Of a stretch of 37,597 bases of DNA, positions 26,752-34,339 are shown one piece after another (the first letter of the stretch is position 1; each line of letters begins with the position of its first letter). The stretch is from Desulfatitalea sp. UBA4791 (lineage in GTDB: Bacteria; Desulfobacterota; Desulfobacteria; Desulfobacterales; Desulfosarcinaceae). The stretch covers positions 1,739 through 39,335 of the forward strand of contig DHGT01000029.1 of NCBI GenBank assembly GCA_002402905.1, read 5' to 3'. The notes below the pieces were generated by a model. The model was not told the origin of the DNA. It saw only the letters and a list, made by a program, of their open reading frames with translations, and did no database searches. The position numbers and the translations under genes are program-made.

Positions 26752-27747
26752 ATGAATCCTTACACCCGGAAAAAACGGATCGTTTGGCTCTCATTGGGGT
26801 GGCTCGTTGGCGTGGCGCTGCTCTTGCCCACGCTGGCACCTTGCGACGCCACGGTTCGGATCCACCTGTCCAAGCAGGCCAAGGTGGACGCCGAAACCAT
26901 CACCCTGGGAAATGTGGCCGATATTCTTGGCCCGGACCCACAGCAAACCGATGCCATGGGCGGTATCGAGCTGGGCCGATCGCCGCTGCCCGGGCAATCC
27001 GCATGGGTGCATCCCGGCCAGGTCGCATCGGCGCTTAAACAGCACGGTTGGGCCCAGGATCAGTATGCGATTACCGGTTCCGGACCGGTCAAGGTCGTTC
27101 GCAGTTACGCCGCCATTTCCCCTGAAAGAATCCGCTCCGCGGTGGTCGAATTCATCGAACGCCATGCGCCCTGGGATGCCGATCAGATGAAAATCAGGCC
27201 GATTCTCTACAAGCAATCCCATCAGTTGCCGCCGGGCGATGTCGCGTTACAGGTAACGGCACCCAAACATACCGATTGGCTCGGTGCCGTTCCGTTTAAA
27301 GTCAACTTGCTGGTGGATGGGCATTTGGTCCAACGCACCAGTGTCCCGGCCTATATCGAGGTGTGGCAGGATGTGGTTCTGACGGCAAAGCCTCTGGGGC
27401 GAAACCAGCCGATCACATCCGGAGATATTCAGACCCAGAAAATGAACCTGGCGCGCGTGCCGGCCAAGGCGGTGGTACGATCGGACCAGGCCATCGGCAA
27501 ACGGGCCAATCGATCCATCGCGGTCAACAGCATCCTGCGCACCGACCAGATCGAAGATCCGCTGATGGTTCGCAAGGGCGATATCGTTCAGGTGTTGGCC
27601 GAATCACAAGCACTGCGAATCGCTACCCAGGCCGTGGCCAAAGAAAATGGTGCGCTTGGGGATAATATCCAGGTGATGAATTTGCAGTCCAAAAAAAATA
27701 TTTTCGCACAGGTCGTGGATGCCCAGACCGTAAAAGTGGATTTTTAA
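26752..27747 (+). CDS. flgA: P-ring assembly chaperone FlgA
   Basis: FlgA is a periplasmic chaperone needed to build the P ring from FlgI. The 331-residue product has an N-terminal signal peptide (basic NPYTRKKR, then a hydrophobic core to about residue 25, and a likely cleavage near CDA-T). A ThiF/SAF-type beta-clip region in the C-terminal half shows LGRNQPITSGDIQTQKMNLA and GKRANRSIAVNSILRTDQI. The end, VLAESQALRIATQAVAKENG, GDNIQVMNLQSKK and FAQVVDAQTVKV, is the conserved FlgA C-terminus. At 331 residues it is longer than enterobacterial FlgA because of an extra N-terminal domain, common in other groups. Confidence 0.94.
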   Translation: MNPYTRKKRIVWLSLGWLVGVALLLPTLAPCDATVRIHLSKQAKVDAETITLGNVADILGPDPQQTDAMGGIELGRSPLPGQSAWVHPGQVASALKQHGWAQDQYAITGSGPVKVVRSYAAISPERIRSAVVEFIERHAPWDADQMKIRPILYKQSHQLPPGDVALQVTAPKHTDWLGAVPFKVNLLVDGHLVQRTSVPAYIEVWQDVVLTAKPLGRNQPITSGDIQTQKMNLARVPAKAVVRSDQAIGKRANRSIAVNSILRTDQIEDPLMVRKGDIVQVLAESQALRIATQAVAKENGALGDNIQVMNLQSKKNIFAQVVDAQTVKVDF

Positions 27748-27810
27748 AACCGCTTTGAACAATGACGCGGCATCTTGTGCAATCCTTGAAAATATCGAGG
27801 AAACCGAAAA

Positions 27811-28554
27811 ATGCAACAACAACGCTTATCGGCTAAAGGAAGCATCCGCATAAAGGGCCTGAGCCTTGCAATCCTGGTGCTCGCTGCGGCATGGGGCTGT
27901 GCCGGCCCCATGCCGCAGCGGCCCGACCCCTCAGCGACGGCCGCCCAGGGACTGCCTTCACATCGTACCATGGTGGAACCAGCAAAGCCCACTGATGGAT
28001 CTTTGTGGAGCGAAAATGGTGAGTTGGTCGAAATGTTCACCAATCCCAAGGCACGGCGGATCGGTGATATACTGACCGTCAAAATCGTAGAATCGTCCAG
28101 CGCCACCAACAAAGCCAGCACGACCACCGATCGCTCGTCGGGCATGTCCGCCAAGGTGGATGGCTTTTTCAACCTGGAAAAGGACTTTCCCGCTACCCGC
28201 TCGTTTTTCAACCCGTTTTCGGGCGTGAACGGCAATATCAGCAGCGACTTCGAGGGAACGGGCGAGACGGAGCGCAGCGGTGCCTTGAACGCCTTTATGA
28301 CGGCCATGATTGTGGATGTGATGCCCAATGGCAACATGGTCATCGAGGGCAATCGTGAGGTGCGGGTCAATGCCGAAAACCAGATGATCACTCTCACCGG
28401 TCTCGTCAGGCCGAGGGACATTTCGGCCGACAACGTCATCTTGTCGACTTACATCGCCGATGCCCGCATCTCATACAGCGGCACGGGCGTTCTCAATGAC
28501 CGTCAAAAACCGGGATGGTTGACGCGCGCTTTGGACAAGGTATGGCCGTTTTAA
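27811..28554 (+). CDS. flgH: Flagellar L-ring protein FlgH
   Basis: The 247-residue outer-membrane L-ring subunit. It has a basic N-terminus, a hydrophobic signal (LSLAILVLAAA) and a Cys at residue 30 that should be the lipidated residue. The box before it reads AWGC, with Trp at -2 and Ala at -3, weaker than the usual LAGC type. The mature protein has the FlgH signatures FTNPKARRIGDILTVKIVES, GTGETERSGALNAFMTAMIV, VDVMPNGNMVIEGNREVRVN and ITLTGLVRPRDISADNVILS. A GAGGA lies about 11 nt before the ATG. The gene implies an outer membrane. Confidence 0.95.
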   Translation: MQQQRLSAKGSIRIKGLSLAILVLAAAWGCAGPMPQRPDPSATAAQGLPSHRTMVEPAKPTDGSLWSENGELVEMFTNPKARRIGDILTVKIVESSSATNKASTTTDRSSGMSAKVDGFFNLEKDFPATRSFFNPFSGVNGNISSDFEGTGETERSGALNAFMTAMIVDVMPNGNMVIEGNREVRVNAENQMITLTGLVRPRDISADNVILSTYIADARISYSGTGVLNDRQKPGWLTRALDKVWPF

Positions 28555-28556
28555 AG

Positions 28557-28583
28557 ATAGTTTAAGGTTTTAGGTTTTAAGTT
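28557..28583. repeat. Short AT-rich TTTAAGGTTTTAGGTTTTAAGT repeat after flgH
   Basis: Directly after the flgH stop comes a TTTAAG-GTTTTAG-GTTTTAAGT run, a looser relative of the repeats after flgE and fliQ. It lies in a 76-nt AT-rich gap that lacks a clear promoter or ribosome-binding site for flgI. Confidence 0.45.
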
Positions 28584-28630
28584 ATGGAAAACCATTTTAT
28601 TCAATCAGATAAAATTAAAACATTAATGTG

Positions 28631-29767
28631 ATGGACAAACAAATGAACATGGCCGGTTGCGGAAGATACAAAGGTTTGATGGCGATGATGGTCACGGTGG
28701 CACTGTTGACATGGATCGTTTCGCCGGCCGAGGCGGTAAGGATCAAGGATATCGCCAACATCAAAGGGGTACGGACCAATCAACTGGTGGGGTATGGATT
28801 GGTGGTCGGTCTGGACGGCACGGGAGACGGGAAAAAGGCCACATTCACCATCCAATCCATGGTCAGCATGTTGGAGAAGATGGGGGTGACGGTCAATACC
28901 GATGACATCAAGGTCAAGAATGTGGCGGCGGTGATGGTGACGGCCGAACTACCGCCGTTCGCAAGGGCCGGCGCCCGCATCGATGCACTGGTCAGCTCCA
29001 TCGGCGATGCCCAGAATCTGCAAGGCGGCACCTTGCTGTTGACGCCGCTCAAGGCGGCCAACGGCCAAATTTATGCGGTGGCTCAAGGACCGGTCAATAC
29101 CGGTGGCTTTTCCGCCACCGGCAACGCGGCCAGCGTTCAAAAAAATTTTCCGACCGTCGGACGACTCATCGACGGCGCCACCGTGGAACGCGACGTCAAT
29201 GCCGATTTCAATTCTCGCAGCTCCCTGACACTGAGCCTCCAACAAGCTGATTTTACGACAGTGACCCGTGTCACCGATGCCATTAATGCGCTTTTTCTCG
29301 ATCCCATCGCCCTGGCATCGGACGCCGGCACCATTCAAGTCCAGGTGCCTGCTGCCTATTCCGGAAATCTAGTGGAACTGGTCGCCATGATCGAAAAGCT
29401 GGATGTCATGCCGGACAACTCGGCTCGGGTGGTGATCAACGAACGCACCGGCACCGTGGTCATGGGCGAGAACGTCCGCATTGCCACCATTGCCATTGCA
29501 CACGGCAATTTGAGCATCATGGTCAAGGAGAATTATGGCGTTTCCCAACCGGCGCCCTTTTCCGAAGGAGAGACAGTGGTGGTGCCGGACAGCGATCTCT
29601 CGGTGCAGGAGGGTGAAAACCAGCTCGTTGTGATGCCCGCCGGTGCCAGTATCGGCGACGTGGTCAATGCGCTCAATGCTCTGGGGGTCTCACCGCGCGA
29701 CCTCATCGCGATATTTCAGGCCATAAAGGCGGCCGGGGCTTTGCAGGCCAAGCTGGAGGTGATTTGA
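28631..29767 (+). CDS. flgI: Flagellar P-ring protein FlgI
   Basis: FlgI forms the periplasmic P ring around the rod. From ATG 28631 the product is 378 residues; a GTG at 28628 and ATGs at 28643 and later are alternatives, and none has a clear ribosome-binding site. The signal peptide ends at SPAEA before VRIKDIANIKGVRTNQLVGY, the classic mature FlgI start. Further motifs are GLVVGLDGTGDGKKATFTIQ, VKNVAAVMVTAELPPFARAG, GGTLLLTPLKAANGQIYAVA and INERTGTVVMGENVRIATIA. The last base of its stop is shared with the flgJ ATG. Confidence 0.96.
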   Translation: MDKQMNMAGCGRYKGLMAMMVTVALLTWIVSPAEAVRIKDIANIKGVRTNQLVGYGLVVGLDGTGDGKKATFTIQSMVSMLEKMGVTVNTDDIKVKNVAAVMVTAELPPFARAGARIDALVSSIGDAQNLQGGTLLLTPLKAANGQIYAVAQGPVNTGGFSATGNAASVQKNFPTVGRLIDGATVERDVNADFNSRSSLTLSLQQADFTTVTRVTDAINALFLDPIALASDAGTIQVQVPAAYSGNLVELVAMIEKLDVMPDNSARVVINERTGTVVMGENVRIATIAIAHGNLSIMVKENYGVSQPAPFSEGETVVVPDSDLSVQEGENQLVVMPAGASIGDVVNALNALGVSPRDLIAIFQAIKAAGALQAKLEVI

Positions 29768-30114
29768 TGTCCGACGATTTGATGTTTGCCATAGGAATGG
29801 CCCATTCCGTCAAGGCCGGGCCCACGGCCGCCGGGAAGACGGCGCGTCAATCCCCGGATGATCCGGACAAACTGCAGGCGGCTTGTAAGGGTTTCGAATC
29901 GTTGTTCATCAACCAGATGATGCAGCAGATGCGCAAAACGGTCCCCCAGGATGGATTGTTCAATGGCGGGCGGGCGGAAAAAATTTATACCGAGATGTTG
30001 GACAGTGAAATGGCCCAATCCATCTCCAACCGTGGAGGAATGGGATTGGCCGCGATGTTGTACCGGCAGTTAGCCACCGAGGCACTGGATAAAATCGAAG
30101 AGGAGCCCAAATAA
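29767..30114 (+). CDS. flgJ: FlgJ-type rod-binding protein (no muramidase domain)
   Basis: A 115-residue protein corresponding to the N-terminal rod-binding domain of FlgJ. The start at 29767 shares its A with the flgI stop (TGATG) and has GGAGG 7 nt upstream. The domain is seen as KLQAACKGFESLFINQMMQQ, then TVPQDGLFNGGRAEKIYTEM and GMGLAAMLYRQL. The peptidoglycan-hydrolase domain of enterobacterial FlgJ is absent, as in many bacteria, so a separate enzyme must open the cell wall for the rod. A sigma-28-type promoter for flgM begins 5 nt after the stop. Confidence 0.93.
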   Translation: MSDDLMFAIGMAHSVKAGPTAAGKTARQSPDDPDKLQAACKGFESLFINQMMQQMRKTVPQDGLFNGGRAEKIYTEMLDSEMAQSISNRGGMGLAAMLYRQLATEALDKIEEEPK

Positions 30115-30118
30115 ATTT

Positions 30119-30145
30119 TAAAGTTTTATGCAGGAGGGGCGATAT
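30119..30145 (+). promoter_or_regulatory. Sigma-28-type promoter for flgM
   Basis: TAAAGTTT-N11-GGCGATAT has an exact sigma-28 -35 element, exact spacing, and 6 of 8 matches to the -10 GCCGATAA. A start near 30152 would leave about 120 nt of leader before the flgM ATG. That flgM should have its own sigma-28 promoter fits the known FliA-FlgM feedback. Confidence 0.78.
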
Positions 30146-30201
30146 CGACATCAAGTGGTATTGTTTATGTTGACGGACAGTCGATTTGGATCGACGCGTC
30201 A

Positions 30202-30246
30202 GCTGAACCTCATGGCTCCCGCAATGGGAGCGACCTGCAAGTCAGC
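30202..30246 (+). other. Structured flgM leader (nested hairpin)
   Basis: A perfect inner hairpin GCTCCC (30215-30220) / GGGAGC (30226-30231) with loop GCAAT sits within an outer GCTGA (30202-30206) / TCAGC (30242-30246) stem. A small TCGAT/ATCGA hairpin precedes it at 30181-30194. The leader holds several GGA triplets, but no known riboswitch class is recognised. Confidence 0.4.
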
Positions 30247-30271
30247 GGGCGTATGGAAAGGGAGGTCCTCG

Positions 30272-30604
30272 ATGAAGGTAGATGGCAATCCAGGCGCAAT
30301 CGAATACAGTGGCTACCTGAACAAAGTTCGACAACAACAGGCGTCGGATCAGCAGGCGCAATCCAAAGTCGGTCCGTCCGGCGGAACCGATACGGTGCAT
30401 CTGTCCGAACGCGCGCGAGAGATTCAGCAGGCATCGCAGGCGTTAAAGGGTATGCCCGATGTTCAGGAGGCAAAGGTAGCGCAGACCAGGTTGGACGTGG
30501 ACAGTGGCACGTATAAGGTCGTAGGGGCCCAGGTAGCCACCGACATGCTGCGCGAAACGTTTGAAAACAATTTGATTTTACAAAAAATCAACACACGGGT
30601 CTAA
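30272..30604 (+). CDS. flgM: Anti-sigma-28 factor FlgM
   Basis: FlgM binds and blocks FliA until the hook is complete, and is then exported. The start at 30272 has GGGAGG 6 nt upstream and gives 110 residues; the same frame is open back to 30128, but those codons are leader. The N-terminal half is unstructured in character (MKVDGNPGAIEYSGYLNKVR, then a Gln/Ser/Gly-rich stretch), with the DTVHLSERAREIQQA motif. The C-terminal half has RLDVDSGTYKVVGAQVATDM then LRETF, the FliA-binding helices. Its neighbours flgN, flgK and flgL are typical late genes. Confidence 0.94.
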   Translation: MKVDGNPGAIEYSGYLNKVRQQQASDQQAQSKVGPSGGTDTVHLSERAREIQQASQALKGMPDVQEAKVAQTRLDVDSGTYKVVGAQVATDMLRETFENNLILQKINTRV

Positions 30605-30606
30605 CA

Positions 30607-31110
30607 ATGGAACAGAAGCTCGATCAGCTGATCGCGGTACTCGAACACACCATGGGGCTTTATGAACGGATGCTGTCCGCCATCGGCGAGGAGTTGGCTG
30701 CCGCCACGGCTTCCGACTTCGAGCGGTTCCGCCAGGCCAGCACGGAAAAAGAGAGCCTGGTGTCTCAACTCAAAAAAACGGAACAGTGTCGTGACGATCT
30801 TTTGCGGACGATCGCCGGCACCCTTGGGATCCCGTTTCAAAAAATCAATATCAGCGCACTCGTTTCGAGAATCGACAGTCCCCGGGCACGGCATCTATCC
30901 GAGTTGGGATCAGCCTTACAGGATTTGATTAACCGGGTGCGTGAAGCCAATCGGGAGACGTGCATGATGGTCAGCCATTGCCTGATGCTGGTGAAGCGAT
31001 CCATCGGGTTTTTCCAGCATTGGACGCGGCTCTCCACTGTTTATGGCCAGAGCGGGAACATCTGTTCCGATCGTCGCGGCGGCGGACGGTTGGTTTCCGA
31101 CACGGTTTGA
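30607..31110 (+). CDS. flgN: FlgN-family export chaperone for FlgK/FlgL
   Basis: A 167-residue mostly helical protein that begins 2 nt after the flgM stop. The motifs LYERMLSAIGEELAAATASD, STEKESLVSQLKK and the C-terminal MLVKRSIGFFQHWTRLSTVY, GQSGN...GGRLV match the FlgN pattern (long helices, then a short glycine-containing tail with TVYG). FlgN keeps the junction proteins FlgK and FlgL soluble and delivers them to FlhA. The position between flgM and flgK supports the call. No strong ribosome-binding site precedes it, so coupling with flgM is likely. Confidence 0.9.
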   Translation: MEQKLDQLIAVLEHTMGLYERMLSAIGEELAAATASDFERFRQASTEKESLVSQLKKTEQCRDDLLRTIAGTLGIPFQKINISALVSRIDSPRARHLSELGSALQDLINRVREANRETCMMVSHCLMLVKRSIGFFQHWTRLSTVYGQSGNICSDRRGGGRLVSDTV

Positions 31111-31124
31111 GCAAAATACCACGC

Positions 31125-31267
31125 AGTGTCCGTCCACAAATAGGCAAATTGGGTCGAGATCAAGGCGCATGAAAAATTTAACCGCAGGCATATGGATGAT
31201 ATTCCGAGGATTAAATTTTTCGTGCAACACCGATATCGGGCCAATTGGCCATTTGTGGATGGGCACT
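31125..31267. repeat. Large imperfect palindromic repeat between flgN and flgK
   Basis: Two 59-nt arms (31125-31183 and 31209-31267) are imperfect inverted copies with only one or two gaps. The part nearest the centre, GAAAAATTTAA and TTAAATTTTTC, pairs perfectly over 11 bp; the outer part (AGTG..CC.TCCACAAAT) also pairs well. The central loop is about 25 nt. The element starts 15 nt after flgN and ends 20 nt before flgK, occupying nearly the whole gap. It shares AGATCAAGGCGC and its distance of 32 nt from AGTG with the element at 37509. Confidence 0.82.
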
Positions 31268-31287
31268 ACTTTAGAAGGTAAGTAATC

Positions 31288-32676
31288 ATGCCAAACATCG
31301 CAGGCCTGCTCTATATCGGTCGCAATGCACTGGTCACACAGCAAAAGGCGATCGATATTACCGGCAACAACATCGCCAATGTCAATACGCCAGGTTATTC
31401 CCGGCAGCGCCTGAACATGGAGCAGAGTACGCCGATCCGTGACCTGAACACGACCATGAGCACCGGTGTGCGGGCCCAACAGAAAATTCAGCGGTTCTAC
31501 GATCAGTTCACCACCAATCAACTCAACAGTGAAAACGAAGGGCTGGGGCGTTGGGAAGCTCAAAAGACCGCCCTGGGAAAAATCGAAGTGCTGTTCGACG
31601 AAGTGACCGGCTATGGTCTCAGCGAGGCCATGTCCGGGTATTGGACGGCGTGGCAGGATCTTTCCAACAATCCGTCGGGCCACGTGGAGCGCGTCAACCT
31701 GCTTTCTGCGGCCCAGTATCTGACCAGCACCTTCAATCAGTTGAGCGGCAACATCGCCGATGCCCAGGCCGACATCGATACCAACGTGGTCAATATCGTC
31801 GAGGACGTCAACCGCCTGGCCTCGCAAATTGCCGAGTTGAACACCAAGATCACCCAGGTGGAGGTGACCGGGCACAATGCCAACGACTATCGCGACCAAC
31901 GCGATTCGGCCATTTTCGAGTTGTCCAAGCTGATCGATATCAACAGTTTCGAGGACGGCGACGGCAATGCGACGATCATGGTCGGTGGTGGCAAACCCCT
32001 GGTCGAAGGGGCTTTCACATGGAACTTGTCGACTGCTGAAGACGGCGGTGTTCAAAAGGTTTATTGGGAAGACAGCAGCGGCACGGCGCACGACATCACC
32101 GACCGGATCGAGTCGGGGGAGCTCAAGGGCTGGATGGAAACACGCGATGTGGTGATCAGCGATTATATGGCCCGGCTGGATACCCTGGCCGGTGCGATCA
32201 TAGAGGAGGTAAACGCACTGCACAATGGCGGGTTTGGCCTGGTGGGTGATTCCCAATACGCTTTCTTCACGGGCACCAATGCCGGTGATATCGCCGTCAA
32301 CAGCGACATTGTAGACGATGTGAATCGGATCGCGGCGGCCGGCGAGGCCAACCGCCCGGGCGACGAAAGCGTGGCCATTGCCATTGCCAATCTCCAAAGC
32401 GCTTTGACCATGTCGGGCGGCAACGCATCGTTCGACGACTACTATACCTCGCTGGTGGGTGATGTGGGCAGTGATGTGCAGACCGCCAATCTTAATTATG
32501 ATCACCAATCCTCCATGATCCAGCACCTGGAAAATTACCGGGAGGAGGTGTCCGGTGTTTCGCTGGACGAAGAGATGGTGAACCTGGTTAAATTCCAGCA
32601 CGCGTACAATGCGGCGGCCAGGCTCATCACCGTGACCGATGAAATGATGGAGACGATCATCTCCATCGCGCGATAG
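31288..32676 (+). CDS. flgK: Flagellar hook-filament junction protein FlgK
   Basis: FlgK is the first junction protein (HAP1) between hook and filament. The 462-residue sequence starts PNIAGLLYIGRNALVTQQKA, IDITGNNIANVNTPGYSRQR, the standard FlgK opening. The ends YEEVSG-like segment (ENYREEVSGVSLDEEMVNLV) and KFQHAYNAAARLITVTDEMM are equally typical. GAAGG lies about 8 nt before the ATG, just outside the palindromic repeat. It is followed by flgL after 22 nt. Confidence 0.96.
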   Translation: MPNIAGLLYIGRNALVTQQKAIDITGNNIANVNTPGYSRQRLNMEQSTPIRDLNTTMSTGVRAQQKIQRFYDQFTTNQLNSENEGLGRWEAQKTALGKIEVLFDEVTGYGLSEAMSGYWTAWQDLSNNPSGHVERVNLLSAAQYLTSTFNQLSGNIADAQADIDTNVVNIVEDVNRLASQIAELNTKITQVEVTGHNANDYRDQRDSAIFELSKLIDINSFEDGDGNATIMVGGGKPLVEGAFTWNLSTAEDGGVQKVYWEDSSGTAHDITDRIESGELKGWMETRDVVISDYMARLDTLAGAIIEEVNALHNGGFGLVGDSQYAFFTGTNAGDIAVNSDIVDDVNRIAAAGEANRPGDESVAIAIANLQSALTMSGGNASFDDYYTSLVGDVGSDVQTANLNYDHQSSMIQHLENYREEVSGVSLDEEMVNLVKFQHAYNAAARLITVTDEMMETIISIAR

Positions 32677-32698
32677 CCGACGTTCAAGGGAGGTTTAT

Positions 32699-33574
32699 AT
32701 GCGGGTCAGCAATGCCATGATGGCCGAAAACATCCAGAATTATCTCTACAAACAGACCAAAGCCCTTCTCAAGACCCAGGAGAGCATTGCCAGCGGCAAA
32801 CGCATCAACCGTCTTTCGGATGACCCCATCGGCATGGGACAGGCCCTGGGCTATCGCCGGACCATTTCCAAGCTCGAACAGTTCAACGAAAACATCACCT
32901 CGGCGAGGCAGCATCTCGATACCGTGGAAAACATTCTGGCCGCGGTCACCGAGTTGCTGGAGGATACCAAAGATATCGCGGCCGACCAGGACCCTTCGAT
33001 GCGCAGCATGATGGCCGATCAGGTGGTCACCATCCGCGATCAGATTTTTCAGCTCGCCAATTCCCGCAACAACGGCAACTATCTGTTTTCCGGAGATCTG
33101 ACCGATACCCAACCGTTTGAATTGGACACCGCCACGGGCGTCTATTCCTACGAGGGGGACGGCGGCACCAAGGATCACATTATCGGAGAAGGTCTGCAGG
33201 TGAGCATTACCGCCGACGGCAGCCAGATTTTCCAGGGAGCAGGGGATGTCTTCGATGTGCTCAACGACCTCGAGACCGCCCTGCGGGCCGACGACGCCGA
33301 TGGCATTACCGCACAACTGCCCCTGCTCTCGGAGATCGTCCAAGGGCTCAACGGCGTCCGGGCGGTCAACGCCGGGCAGAGCAAGCGGCTCGAAGCCACC
33401 CAGAATTACAACAAAGCCTTTAACGTCAATGTCAGTGATCTTCTGTCCCAGGTGGAAGATACAGACATCGTCGAGGCAGCCATCAACCTGCAACTCCAGG
33501 AGACGGCCTACGAAACGACCCTGGCCACGGCCGCCAGGATCATTCAACCCACCCTGATGAATTTCCTCAGCTGA
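32699..33574 (+). CDS. flgL: Flagellar hook-filament junction protein FlgL
   Basis: A 291-residue FlgL (HAP3), the second junction protein, related to flagellin. The N-terminus MRVSNAMMAENIQNYLYKQT and KTQESIASGKRINRLSDDPI is the FlgL/flagellin helix. The C-terminus (VSDLLSQVEDTDIVEAAINL, QLQETAYETTLATAARIIQP) is the pairing helix. GGGAGG ends 6 nt before the ATG. It is the last gene of this block; only 21 nt separate it from the convergent stator operon, with a weak GATAA/TTATC inverted repeat and no clear terminator. Confidence 0.96.
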   Translation: MRVSNAMMAENIQNYLYKQTKALLKTQESIASGKRINRLSDDPIGMGQALGYRRTISKLEQFNENITSARQHLDTVENILAAVTELLEDTKDIAADQDPSMRSMMADQVVTIRDQIFQLANSRNNGNYLFSGDLTDTQPFELDTATGVYSYEGDGGTKDHIIGEGLQVSITADGSQIFQGAGDVFDVLNDLETALRADDADGITAQLPLLSEIVQGLNGVRAVNAGQSKRLEATQNYNKAFNVNVSDLLSQVEDTDIVEAAINLQLQETAYETTLATAARIIQPTLMNFLS

Positions 33575-33595
33575 TCGGATAAGCTGAAGCCTGTT

Positions 33596-34339
33596 TTATC
33601 TCTTGTCGTGTGCCACCGGCGGCAGGTTGCTCAGGATAATTTCGACGCGTCGGTTCATTTCGCGACCGCGTTCGGTCTGGTTGCTCTCGATGGGACGATA
33701 CTCCCCGAACCCCATGGTCGAGACGCGCTTGGCGTCGATGGCCGAATGACTCAGCATGTATTCCGCCACCACGGCGGCCCGGGCGATGGAGAGCCGCAAA
33801 TTGGTCGGGTAGGGGCCTCCGCTGCGAATGGGTACATTGTCCGTATGACCGGCAACGACGATGTCGCCATTGTCTTTTTCCAGGACCTTGGCCACGCGCT
33901 CGAGCAAGGGTTTTAGTTTTTCCCGGATTTCCACCTTGCCGGAGTCGAACGTGCTTTCCCCCATCAAGCGGATGATCACCTCGCTCTCGTTGGACTCCAT
34001 GGCGATCTGATCTTTATACTCCTCCAACTGGGAGGATAGCATGTCATCGATCTCCCTGCCCAGATCCTCCCTGATCCGTGTTTCGATAATCTCCTGGTCA
34101 AAGTCACGGGCGATAATTTTCATGCCCTTGGGGATCTCCATGACACGAACCTTGCGCTGGACGCCAAAGGCCTTTTCAAGAGATCCGGCCACTTGCTTGT
34201 ATTTCTGACGATCCATTTCGGAAAAGGAGAGCAGCAGAACGAAAAAACAGAGCAGCAGGCTCATCAAATCGCCGAAGGTGACCACCCATCTGGGGGCACC
34301 CGGATCAATTTTTTTCGATTCTTCCGCAGGCAAGCCCAT
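33596..34339 (-). CDS. motB: Stator protein MotB/PomB (second set)
   Basis: A 247-residue MotB-family protein. The membrane helix RWVVTFGDLMSLLLCFFVLL followed by LSFSEMDRQKYKQVAGSLEK strongly resembles sodium-type PomB, with the ion-binding Asp at residue 24. The OmpA-like domain follows (FDSGKVEIREKLKPLL, VVAGHTDNVPI, YPTNLRLSIARAAVV, ERGREMNRRVEII). The start shares one base with the upstream motA stop (TGATG), so the two are co-translated. Sodium use is an inference from similarity to PomB and cannot be proved from sequence. Confidence 0.93.
   Translation of the reverse strand: MGLPAEESKKIDPGAPRWVVTFGDLMSLLLCFFVLLLSFSEMDRQKYKQVAGSLEKAFGVQRKVRVMEIPKGMKIIARDFDQEIIETRIREDLGREIDDMLSSQLEEYKDQIAMESNESEVIIRLMGESTFDSGKVEIREKLKPLLERVAKVLEKDNGDIVVAGHTDNVPIRSGGPYPTNLRLSIARAAVVAEYMLSHSAIDAKRVSTMGFGEYRPIESNQTERGREMNRRVEIILSNLPPVAHDKR

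Noticed and set aside
27748..27810. A sigma-54 site before flgH (CGGCATCTTGTGCA)
   Set aside because: The distance between the GG and GC dinucleotides is 8 nt instead of 10.
30140..30271. A cyclic di-GMP (GEMM) riboswitch before flgM
   Set aside because: The conserved GGCAAACC and GACGCAAAGCC blocks of that class are absent; only simple hairpins are visible.
31212..31236. TAAATTTT with ACCGATAT as a sigma-28 promoter for flgK
   Set aside because: The spacer is only 9 nt, and both elements are part of the palindromic repeat arm, so the match is more easily explained by the repeat.
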